Assembly (NCBI GenBank): GCA_037951105.1
Contig: JBAMJV010007494.1
Location: forward strand, 26,725 to 90,724
Length of the DNA stretch: 64,000 bases
Reading direction: 5' to 3'
DNA from: Echinarachnius parma
Lineage: Eukaryota; Echinodermata; Echinoidea; Clypeasteroida; Echinarachniidae
Part shown: positions 45,370 through 55,664 of the stretch, piece after piece
Layout: every line of letters starts with the position of its first letter
How positions within the stretch are numbered: position 1 is the first letter of the stretch
Notes under the pieces: generated by a model
The model's database searches: none
What the model was told of the DNA's origin: nothing
Seen by the model: only the letters and a program-made list of their open reading frames with translations
Program-made: the position numbers and the translations under genes

Positions 45370-46358
45370 ATATAATTTTTACATTAATAAATTCAAATCG
45401 TAAACTGTTTTAAAACCAAGAACAGCCCCCTGAAACCATATAGGTCAAAACTTAGACATATTTATTAATTTGTATAATTACCTATTCTAATTGAACAAAA
45501 TAAATTTGTCAAGATACATCCTTGTAACTTGAGTTAAAGATATACTTGAACTTTGGTGGTACTTCAAATTTCAGAGAAATTGTTCTTGAGTGATGATGTG
45601 AAAGTATCTTTCAAAGTAACTTTTAAATTATGGCAGTGTACAGTCACCATGTGTATAAGTGGCAACTGTAGAAAGGTGACCTTTATATTCAGGTTATATA
45701 CCATTTTTTTCTCTGTAAGGAATCAATCTGGTGGCAACTATAGCCATGATGGTAAAGCTGACTTCTTTTAGAGAGGTGGCCATTAAGGCATGTTTGATTG
45801 AATTTGTATTTGTTAAAATAAAATTTAACAAGTGTGATATTACGTGTATGCATATTTGAGTGTTATTTTGATAAATGTTCTGGTATTCGCAATTAAACTA
45901 CTGTACAACATGATTTACAATATGATTAAGCTTATAACGATGAATATCGATGCAATATCTACCATTACATTTTTTTTTTTTACTGTTACATGATACATAC
46001 TCATTGTATGTTAAAGCTTCACTTTTAAGCACTGAGAGGTTCACATTACTCACCTACCTTTATTTCGCGTATGGTAACATAAGAATGAAATGGGTTTTGA
46101 TTGTTCACTGACTCCCTAATTATGGAGTTATTTATGATTTCATTAAAAGTGTCTCGGGAACGCATTCCTATTGTAATTTAAATCAATGCACAGTAGGTGA
46201 AAAGTTCTGACATAAATTTGTCTTAACCTTTTCACTTGTAGGTTAAAAAAAATTTATGATTTTATCAGACATCCTTTAACAGAAGAATCTTACAATGATA
46301 TTTGCATATGATTGAAATCTCAAATACAATTTATGAAAACAAATCTTCATGGACCTCT
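45370..46358. other. Upstream of gene B, no recognised content
   Basis: Contains a T-run at 45969 and fragments similar to F8 (46020-46150). A 72-codon frame at 45553 has no recognisable domain. Confidence 0.35.
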
Positions 46359-46455
46359 TTTAAGGGGATCTAGCAACACTCTCAAGATCATTTTTCGTTG
46401 TAACGATATAATCAATGGTAGAATGTTATCTGTGTAAAAGTTAGTGCAATGAGTT
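46359..46455. repeat. F7 fragment
   Basis: TTAAGGGGATCTAGCAACAC start and GTTAGTGCAATGAGTTAG, as in other F7 copies. Confidence 0.55.
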
Positions 46456-46506
46456 AGTTTCATTCAAAAAGCAGCTGCTAACATTTAGAAGGCGCCCTCG
46501 AGACAC

Positions 46507-46932
46507 TTTAAAGGGGACCACCAGGCAAATAACAACACATAAGTATATGTTTTGGTACCGTTTTGTGATGTCAAATAGATACCAAACATTTCGCAAAGGG
46601 CTGTGTAATTTATAAACAAAGCAATTAATTACCACCACTTACGGAACCACTGTTGTTTCCTGGTTCCGTACGGGCCAAACATTTGCAATTGCGCCAATGA
46701 TATTCACGCGTACGTTTGGTGACAATAGAATCCCGAACGATTCGTTCGCTCTAGACAAAGTAGTCTTGTACATGCAGAACCGTGAATGCGTGCTTCAAAA
46801 TGATGCGTTTTCCAATTATATATTTTTTTCTTCCTGGAAACATATTTTGGTAAACTTGCTGATGGAATGGACTACTAAAGATGTTACCTTTCATTTATAA
46901 GAATATTATTTGTGAGTGATGGTACCCTTCAA
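46507..46932. repeat. F4 repeat, full-length
   Basis: TTAAAGGGGACCACCAGG at the left, GTGATGGTACCCTTCAAG at the right; same internal landmarks as 15756-16200. Confidence 0.82.
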
Positions 46933-47169
46933 GTTTCAACCATTTTAACTCCTAAAGTGCAAAGGCTGTGCATGTACGCACAATACTTGACCATGTCCAT
47001 TGTATTGTTCGGTGGCATATTGTATACATATGGCTTTAGTGTATGTACGCCCCCTAATCTGCAGGCTTGGGGATAATTGCCTTTCAATACATTCATTTCA
47101 AACCCCCTTCCAATTAATATGGCAGGCTTTGGGTTAAATCAAAATGTGTAAATAAAATAACTATTCAAT

Positions 47170-47366
47170 AGAAAGATTATTTTTAAATATTTAACGACCA
47201 TTTGGTATATTTTTTGAAAAGTGTAGGATGTACAAGTTGGTCCCAAGCATTAATTCTAATCAGATATATTGATTGATATTTTAAGTTCACACTTAGTTTT
47301 TCATAACCCCAACAAACATAGTTTCTTAAAAATCCCTCTTAACCAAAACTTAACTACCACTTTAAG
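47170..47366. repeat. F1 remnant
   Basis: Ends CCAAAACTTAACTACCACTT and contains ATCAGATATATTGATTGATA; the left half is lost. Confidence 0.55.
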
Positions 47367-47929
47367 TTATAATGTGGTAGAAAACTGGCCATTGGTTAAA
47401 ATTGTCTAGAAAATAACAGTCTTTCATGAAGAATCATGGGTGAATATCCATAACTAAATTTCAATTATAGTGTCATCATGATCGTCGACCCTTATAATAA
47501 ATGTATATTTGCATTCTAACTTCAAATATTAGTTGAGATATTATTCATTTATATATATATATTTACTTAAGAGGTTATCTGCAAATTGCAGAAATTTGCA
47601 TACAATGCTATTTTTTGGATCTGTTATTTTGTACCCATGTGTTCTATTATCCACATAATAAACTAGAAATTAGAGTACACGTGTAATTTATCTAATGGAT
47701 GCTTGAATACCCTTGTACCCACCCCGGAAGATGAGAGTTCCCTATATTGCCTCAAACATCGTTCATTCCCTTTTACAATTGTTCCATCACTGAAATTGTG
47801 TTTTGGGGGAATAAAATATCAAATAAACGATAAGTGGCTGCGGGCCCGTATATAGCCAGAATTTTCTAAAGAGGGGGTCCGTAATTGCCAAAAGCTGGAC
47901 CGAGACCGACCGCGGCACCAAGACCGAGA

Positions 47930-48380
47930 CCACTGGTTGAGTTGTGTAATACCCCAGTCACACCGCAAACCGAATCCAGACCGACACGAGACCGAATAAT
48001 TCGGGGACGTTGCGGGGACGTTCGGGGTGCTAGCGGTTTGGTGTCGAAGTGGTAACGGAATTGTCGGTCTCTTGTTGAGGTCCAGTTCGGACTCCGATTT
48101 TGTCGGAGTGGGTTCTTTCGAGCGTGCTTGAAAGAACCTACTCCGACAAATTATCGGGGTGCTTGCGGGGACGTGTCGGGGACGGTTCGGGGAATGCGGG
48201 GAGGATTCGGAGTGGATTCCATCTGGTGTCGGGGTGAAAATTCGGACTGGGTTCGGTTCTGATGCCATTTGGATTCGGCCGAACTGAAACCGCAAGAAAA
48301 AAGAATGGAAATTTTGTATCCAAATGATGCCCGCAACTACACCGATACCAGACCGAATCAAGACCGAATATAGCCCTCGA
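47930..48380. repeat. GACCGA-rich element with CAGTCACACCGCAA end
   Basis: ACCCCAGTCACACCGCAAAC at the left, followed by many degenerate copies of GACCGA and TTCGG on both strands and a hairpin GGTTCTTTCGAGCGTGCTTG / mirrored. Related to 50530-50800. The 193-codon minus frame here is repeat-derived. Confidence 0.65.
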
Positions 48381-48639
48381 GCGATGCGATGTTTACCCAC
48401 TTGAGCACATCCGGTATTTGGAAGAGGGTCGATATATTGGGCATATTTACCTATAATTTTTTCTGGAAAAAATATATCCTCTATTGCTTTGAGCCGAGCT
48501 ATGAATATAATTATAGTCCAGAAATTTGTTTAGACAAGAACCAAAAGCAATAATATGTATCAACCCACAAACTTTCGGCAACAGCATAATGTATATTTGT
48601 AAGTGGCATGATAGAGAGTCGATAATTGTGGGGGTGACA

Positions 48640-48672
48640 CACGCTCACACACACACACACACACACTTACGC
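48640..48672. repeat. CA microsatellite
   Basis: About ten CA units. Confidence 0.85.
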
Positions 48673-48999
48673 TCATTCACACGAACGCGTACTAAATATG
48701 CACTAATCAAAAATGATTATGTAATATGAAGACCACCATCCCATAATGTAAGTACATGTACTTAAGCTGAACTAATAGTTTGATTGGGGTCTCCTTCATT
48801 ATACTTGAAAAATATTTATAATTGATTTCCATGACATATACCATTTTTATTTTATGAGTGGACCTCGTATATACAATTATTAATTTATGTATGTTCATGA
48901 TTCATTTGAAGAATGAACGTCCACTGATCAGCTGATATGAATTATGTGTGAACATTCCGAGGTAATGTCATGTCATGTGACCGAGTAATGTGCGATTGC

Positions 49000-49212
49000 A
49001 ACTCACCTTCTCATTACACCAACATCATTCACAGTTGGAATTCTCCAATAGAGATTTTCGAAATCTAAATACTTCAAGCATACATCATAACAACTTAGGC
49101 GTTCTGAAAACCAAAACCTGTTCTTAAATTGGTGATATGAATACAACGAGGTATGTGAAAAAACACTTGGAAGTTTGTCATTTGTGGACACTGCTAATAG
49201 ATCATTTTTAAG
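49000..49212. repeat. F7 repeat, partial
   Basis: ACAGTTGGAATTCTCCAATAG and GAAATCTAAATACTTCAAGC match the F7 copy at 5990; right end CTGCTAATAGATCATTTTTA. Confidence 0.6.
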
Positions 49213-49292
49213 TAATGTATGAGTCTAGAAGTTAAGTAGACACAAGTCAAAACATATACAATCACTATTCAGATAAAACATTACTGTTGTTT

Positions 49293-49881
49293 GAAGGGGT
49301 AGTTCAGTTTTGGTAGAGAGGGCGCTGCACAACACAATTTATTTGTGAGGTAATAGAAAACTGAGTGTCGAATTTAAAAGAACAGGCAATTTTAATGGCA
49401 GAATGAACTGTATTTGGTCAAAATTGGTTCAGAAATGGCTGAAATATCAATACATATATCCGATGGTATTTATTTGGGCCCCAAATAAATATGAAGATTT
49501 TTGGAAAAAAATTTAAAAAATGCTTACACTTTTTCAAAAATGTTCAAAAGTGTTTTTTAAATAATTGTTGATAACTATTTCATCATTATTTCAATCAATC
49601 TATTTAATCAATCTAATTAATCAATCTATTTAATCATTATTTCAACAAAACATCACATGCATAATTTTGTATAAAAAATGGTTGAAACCAATGCCTCATT
49701 AGAGAGCGCCCTATTGTGTCTTAATGGCGCTTTTTGAATGATAACAGGCTTTCTACTTAGTCGTTTGTATTTTTGTATACTTCTCGAGCATGGTGGGGTT
49801 ATAAATATTAGTTTGTAATGTTACTGTGCAGGTTTTGGTTACTAAAGTTCAGCCTAACCAAAACTGTACTACACCCTTTAA
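49293..49881. repeat. F1 repeat, inverted
   Basis: GAAGGGGTAGTTCAGTTTTG to CAAAACTGTACTACACCCTT; contains TTTGGGCCCCAAATAAATA and CGAGCATGGTGGGGTTAT. Confidence 0.85.
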
Positions 49882-49979
49882 TGCCCAGTCTTGTTTATAT
49901 CTATCATTATAATATTCAATTCAAACAAGGAAACTGACCAGAAATATATAATGTGATTGAAAAAGAGCAAAGAAAATGG

Positions 49980-50054
49980 GATTTCAACGGGATTCGAACC
50001 CGAGACGTCCGGATTGCTAGTCTGGTGCTCTTACCGACTGAGCTATAGAAAACC
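49980..50054 (-). tRNA. tRNA-like sequence, anticodon AGC (Ala), possibly pseudogene
   Basis: On the minus strand: TAGCTCAGTCGGTAAGAGCA gives a correct D-arm and A box, the anticodon arm has loop CTAGCAA (anticodon AGC), and GGGTTCGAATCCCG gives the T-arm and B box. The acceptor strands pair poorly and the anticodon stem has one A-C mismatch, so a tRNA-derived pseudogene or SINE head is as likely as a working gene. Confidence 0.5.
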
Positions 50055-50229
50055 ATAGTACGGCGCTCGTCCCTGAAACCCCGTCATTTTCATTGCTTGA
50101 GTGGTCAGAAGCTATTATAAACCTGACATAAACCCGAAGGATAGAAATCACATTGATGATATATGCGACGGATCACCGAAGTGATGCAGCTTTTTTAAAT
50201 AATTGATTCAAACACATAAATAAACTGAC

Positions 50230-50388
50230 CAGAAAAATATAATGTGACTATAATGGGATTAAAATATTCAGTGCAATATTCCATACTTTCACTTTCAAAA
50301 GAAGCAACACACATAATATAGCCAGCTCCCTCCAAGGACAAGTCATATGTTGTTTCATTTAACATGTTCAGGATTACTTCATCATGTA
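50230..50388 (-). CDS. Candidate Ig half-domain exon
   Basis: Phase 1-1, 159 bases, between caaag and gtcagt on the minus strand. It encodes the C-terminal half of an Ig fold (DLSLEGAGYIMCVASFES, then EYFNPIIVTLYFS), comparable with the end of Ig2 in genes B and C. The phase match with neighbouring Ig exons supports a real exon; the missing first half, the weak acceptor and the nearby duplication of its donor suggest a relic. No further exons of such a gene were found upstream. Confidence 0.4.
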
Positions 50389-50529
50389 CTTTGACAAAGA
50401 ATATGATTATAATGAAACATAAATCGGACAAATATTCGCAAACAATCATTTTTGTAATGTTGAAATAGAACATGAAACTGATATCAGAAATGATTATCGT
50501 TCAGATAGAGTAATCCCAAGTGTCCTATT

Positions 50530-50990
50530 TATACTAGTGGGATAAATTCGGGCTGCGTTCCATGTGAGTTTGGAATTGTCGGTTTCATGTCGGGGTCCAT
50601 TCAAATATTATCGGGGTCGTATCGGTCTTGATTCGGCCGAATGCAAACCGAATTCATGCGATGAATAGAAGACCGAATGATTGTGGTGTGACTGCTAGCC
50701 CCAGTTCGGTCTCTTGTCGGAGCCCGATAAAGCAGGAATTTGCAATTTAGTTCGGTTTGGTGTCGGTCTGGGTTCGGTCTTGCGGTGTGACTGAGCTAAG
50801 CGGGGAGGGGGGAGGGGGGGGGGGGGGGTGTCCGTCGCCAAAAAGTAGCCAAATAATCGAGGCCGAGACCAAGACCACTGGTTTCGTTGTGTCAGCAAGG
50901 GGTGGGGGGGGGGGGGGGGGGGGGTCAATAAGATCAATTGTTGCCCGAGACCACTGGTTTAGATGACCAAGACCGATAAACTGTGGACCT
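50530..50990. repeat. GACCGA-rich element and poly-G runs
   Basis: Reversed end TTGCGGTGTGACTGAGCT near 50790 and a second internal copy TGTGGTGTGACTGCTAGCCC near 50684; GACCGA/TCGGTC variants throughout, two G-runs at 50800-50830 and 50900-50925. Confidence 0.65.
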
Positions 50991-51956
50991 TTCATTTAAC
51001 AGGAGCGATACACATTTTAATAGAAGGATTGGATTATTTCATGTTAGGGTTTAGGGTTTGGATTGTTTATGGTTTGCTGGTACATGTTTTCGACGATTAA
51101 ATGTTGGTGCTAGAAAATTATAATGCTTTTTAATAAACATGTGACCCATTATATAAAAGGGTGCCACAAGTCACCACAGAGGTATAGTAGTCAAATTGAA
51201 GAAACTATTATGACGATTTTTAGCCGGTGCGTTTCAATGCTATACCTACTAGTATATAGGATAGATCAGAATACTGCAGTGCAGATAAATCACGGTTTAT
51301 AGAACAAAGCATTTTGGGCAGTTTTCTTGACCATTTTAGGAAAAACTAGCATATGGAATCTTCCCTTTTCAAATATAAGAAAAGAGAAAGCAAATGTTTC
51401 GTCAATATTTACAATGTACAGTCCAGCAAAGGTCCAAATAAAAAATCATATTTTTTTTCCTGAAAAATGTGTTGTAGGTTTTATGCTTGGTTTTGATTCC
51501 GCGTGAATATATTACACTTATTATGGAAAACTCGTATTTAGAAACATTTCAGGAGTGTCTGTTTCTATAGTACAAACAGGGTAGAACATCACAATTTTCA
51601 AGCTAGCTAAAACAGGGAAATATATATGTTGTCATATCTACTTTTCACAATGTTTTGTTACAGCCCGCTCTTCTTCCACGGGATGGGTCACATGAAGGTT
51701 TAATGATCAGTTTACAATTGACCTTTTCATATTTTGAGGAAACTCGTTTAATCGTAGGAAAATCTAATTAGAATACTAACTGCATTATAATTATTGGCTG
51801 AGTTATTACTTGGGAAAGGTTTTGTTGCCTGAACAATTGCTAATGGACTGTAATTGTCGCTGATTTCCTGGATAAATGTCATTGGAAAGAAGTGTTACCA
51901 GAATAAAGGTGTCGATTCGTAATATTTCAAAGTAGCATTACAAAACGATTAAAACA
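50991..51956. other. No recognised content
   Basis: AT-rich; TTAGGGTTTAGGGTTTGG at about 51044 resembles a short telomere-like motif but is only two to three units. Confidence 0.4.
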
Positions 51957-52500
51957 CTTAAAGGGGAAGTTTAGTTTTGGTAAGACTGAACTTTAGTAGC
52001 CAAAACATGCACAGTAACATTATAAACTAATAGTTATAACTCCACCATGCTCGAAAGGTATACAAAATTACAAACGACTAAGTAAAAAGCCTGTTATCAT
52101 TCAAAAATAGCCATTAAAACACAAGAGGGCGCTTTTTAAAAAGGCACTGGTTTCAACCATTTTTCATACAAAATTATGCATTTGATGTTTTATTGATATA
52201 ATGATTAGATAGAGACATCATCAACAACTATTTCAAAAATGCTTTTGAAAATTTTTGAAAAAGTGCAAGCATTTTTAAAAAAAATTCTAAAAATCATCTT
52301 ATTATTTGGGCCCCAAATAATTATAAGATCAGATATATTTATTGATATTTTAGCCGTTTCTGGGTCGATTTTGACAAAATAAAGTTTATGCTGCCATTAA
52401 AATTGCATGTTCTCTCAAATGCGACACTCAGTTTTTCATTACCTCACAAAAAAATTGTGATGTGCAGCGCCCTCTCTACCAAAACTAAACTACCCCTTTA
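51957..52500. repeat. F1 repeat
   Basis: TTAAAGGGGAAGTTTAGTTT to CCAAAACTAAACTACCCCTT; internal TTTGGGCCCCAAATAATTA. Confidence 0.85.
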
Positions 52501-52850
52501 AAGAGGTATTTCAGTTTTAGTATAGAGGGCGCTTCGATAAATAATTGATTTGTGAGGTTATGAAAAACACACAATTTTAATGACAGAATCAATTTTGTTT
52601 GCTCAAAATCGGTTCAGAAACGATTGCAATAGCCAAAGATAATCTGATTGGAATGTGGGTCACCAGCTTTTATTCAAATAAATTATTTCATTTTTTAATA
52701 AATCCTATACATTTATGGAAATATACCAAAATGGTTTTAAAAAAGTTTTTGATGATCTCTCTATTGAATAAATATTTTGACCAAACAGCACATTCACAAA
52801 TTTTTATTTCAAAATGGTTGAAACTTGAGGTGTCTGGATGGCATCATCTT
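52498..52850. repeat. F1 repeat, inverted, truncated
   Basis: TTTAAAGAGGTATTTCAGTT and GAGGGCGCTTCGATAAATAA; abuts the previous copy head-to-tail and is cut before the foldback at 52905. Confidence 0.7.
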
Positions 52851-52904
52851 GCTGCTTTTTTTAAAGCAAGCAGCCCTGTAACTTATCCGTTTATATAGTT
52901 TTCT

Positions 52905-54466
52905 ACCATTTAGTCCAGTCAATCTAGCAAATATTAGGGGGTAACCTCGGCAAAACTGCAACATGAGATTATTCTTCGGAATTTTGTTCAGGAAACTCCC
53001 CTGAACAACATACTAAAGTCCTAAGAAATCGAAGCTGGGGAAAGTGGTTTAAATTGCATTATTAATAATGAGCTAATTTGCATAATTGTGAATTAAGGTC
53101 AGGGGTCATTTTCTATCTAGGAATAGTACACTAGTATTTAAAACAAATATTCTAAGGTTTTTTGGGGCAAGGAATCCATTTCCGGTGCTCGTATGCAAGT
53201 GCCACGGGCAAAAACCTGAAATCCAAGATGGCTGCTCCTAATTTGCATATTTATGAATATTATTGGTTTTCAGTGGCTACAGCCTTTAATAAGCAATAAT
53301 TACAGTTTTTTTTTTTTTTTTACTTCAATCATGTTCTAAATATGTATTAAATATACTTCAGCTTGGTTGCCGCCTTGCCAACTTCTAGCAATGCATATAA
53401 TTAGCATAATTCGATCATTTTCACAATTTGCATATTCCCAGAAATTAGGTAAAATCGTGGATAGTGTAAACCTAGAAGGTAAAAAAGACGAGAAATACCA
53501 CTTTTCCAAGGTTTTGGGGGGCAGGAAATCCATTCATAATACCTAATTCGATATATCACCTTGGCAACCCACATGAATCCAAGATGGCCGCCTTTGTCAT
53601 TTTAAAGGAGATAATTCTATTTGCCACTTTAACGGCATTTATTTTATGAGAGTATAATTTGTTTACTGTTAGCAACCAACTACATTGAAATTCAATTATT
53701 CTAATTGCTAATTCCAATAACTGAGAGTCCAACAAATTGTAATATCTTTCTTATATAACCAAAAGAATGAAGTCGTGTATCATTACATGTGTAATTTTGG
53801 GAGCAGCCATTTTTTATTTAAGAAGGTTGCCATGGTGCTATATGGAAATAAGTATAACAAATGGACTTGTTGCCCCCCAAATCCTTGGAAAAGTGGTATA
53901 ACTTGTCATTTTTACTTTCTGGGTTCCCAATATACTCAATTTGGGAGAATATGCAAATTAGGTAAATAACCCAATTATGCAAATTATATGCATTGCTAGA
54001 TGTTGCCAAGGTGGCAACTAATCTGAAATATCTTCACTTCATATTTAGAAAATGAATGAACAATAATAATCTGGAATTATTGCTTATTAGAGGCTGTAAC
54101 CACTGAAAACCAATAATATTCAGAAATATGCACATTAGGGGCAGCCATCTTGGTTTTTAGGGCGTTGCCTATACGGCACATGCAAATGAGCACCATTAAT
54201 TAATTCCTTGCCCTAACTTACCCTTGAATAATCGTTTTTATCAATATGTTACTATTCCTAGATAGAAAATGATCACTGACAACATTTCAGAAATATGCAA
54301 ATTAGCTAATTATCTTTATAATGCAAATAAAACCACTTTCCCTAGCTTCGATTTTTTAGGACTTTTATTATGTTGTTCAGGGGAGTTTCCTGAACAGAAT
54401 TCCGAAGAAAATTCCCATGTTGCAATTTTGCCGAGGTCAAGACCCTATATTGACTGGTCTAATTCA
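52905..54466. mobile_element. 1.55 kb foldback with ~650 base arms
   Basis: TTAGTCCAGTCAATCTAGCA and CAGGAAACTCCCCTGAACAA at the left are mirrored by GTTCAGGGGAGTTTCCTGAA and TATTGACTGGTCTAA at the right. Arms carry TCCAAGATGGC(T/C)GC, TTTGGGGGGCAGGAAATCC / GGCAACAAGTCC-type blocks and meet near 53600-53800. No coding frame. Confidence 0.85.
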
Positions 54467-54506
54467 AGCATCATTGAATAACTGTTAGTTTGTAATAACT
54501 GACAAG

Positions 54507-55034
54507 TTTAAAGGGATAGTTGAGTTGTGTTATAGAGGGCACTGCACGAAATAATTCATTTGTGAGGAAATGAAAACTGAGTGTAAACATTTGAAAGAGC
54601 ATACAATTTTTATGACAGAATAAACTGTATTTGATCAAAATCGGTTCAGAGGCAGCTAAAATATTCATAATATTAACCATTTGTAATTATTACAACAGAT
54701 TACAACTTACAAAAGATGTTTTTAAATAGCTGTTAATGATCTCTCATTTCAATCATTGTTTTAACAAAACATCACATACACAATAAAGGTTGAAACTGAT
54801 GAGTTTTTAAAGAGCGTTTTAACGGCTCTTTTTTAATAACAATTTTTTTTTAACGTATACTGTAGTCGTTTGTAACTGTTTTATACTTTTCGAGCATGGT
54901 GAAGTTATAACAATTAGTTTGTATAATGTAATAGTGCAGGTTTTGGTTCCTAAAAACTCTCTATACCAAAACTCAACTATCCCTTTAAGTTCCTAAAATT
55001 CTGTTTTACCAAAACTATATACTAACTCTTTAAT
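54507..55034. repeat. F1 repeat, inverted, plus partial end
   Basis: GTTTAAAGGGATAGTTGAGT to CAAAACTCAACTATCCCTTT at 54990, then a further degraded end (CCAAAACTATATACTAACTC) to 55034. Confidence 0.8.
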
Positions 55035-55145
55035 ACTGCAGAAGCGAAATTAACCTGAAGTGAAAGGGAAAATGTAATACGATAATTATTGATACGATTA
55101 TCTCAATTCTATAATACTAATGCACTAGATACCAATCCATACAAG

Positions 55146-55664
55146 ATGCCGATTTCGCTGTGTGCCTGGCGGGTGAGGATAGGAAGGTTCATCCTTCGAC
55201 CACGACCGGTCTTCGCTTCACCAGAGGTAGATCCGGAAGAAGTTGAAGAAGCGCTTCTTTCGCAACGGGCAGGTCGGTTGGAAACATCAAACCTTTCATC
55301 AAGTCACACAAATTCTCTCCCTGAAACGAACGTAGGATTTGCACGTGACAAAAGGAAGCATAGATGCTCAGCAAGGGCATTCGCTAGAAGCAGAGCATGC
55401 TGGCAGTCACCTGGGAACAACATATACTTATCAAATTCTGAACTATCGAATGAAAAGCGAAATGACAAAAGCCCTGTAAAAAGCCCTACAGTTCCCCAGT
55501 TAAACAAAGACGACGCAGCATGTACGTTAAACACGTTTTCTCCAAGCTGTTCGAAAACGCGGCAACCTTCTTGGACGTTTGACAAAAGAGGTGAACAACT
55601 GGCATTTGGCAACATCTTGAGACGGAGCACAACACTGCTAAACTCTTGTGATAAATCGTTAAAG
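55146..55664 (+). CDS. Gene D exon 1
   Basis: Open for 173 codons to donor AAG|gtaaca. No domain; N-terminal MPISLCAWRVRIGRF is the most distinctive part. Codon use is less AT-biased than flanking DNA, which supports coding. Confidence 0.6.

Noticed and set aside
47819..48400. 193-codon open frame on the minus strand
   Set aside because: Composed of GACCGA-type degenerate repeats; Arg/Pro/Ser-rich translation with three overlapping frames, no domain and no splice context.
51040..51060. TTAGGGTTTAGGG, possible interstitial telomere
   Set aside because: Only two or three imperfect units; below what would support telomeric origin.
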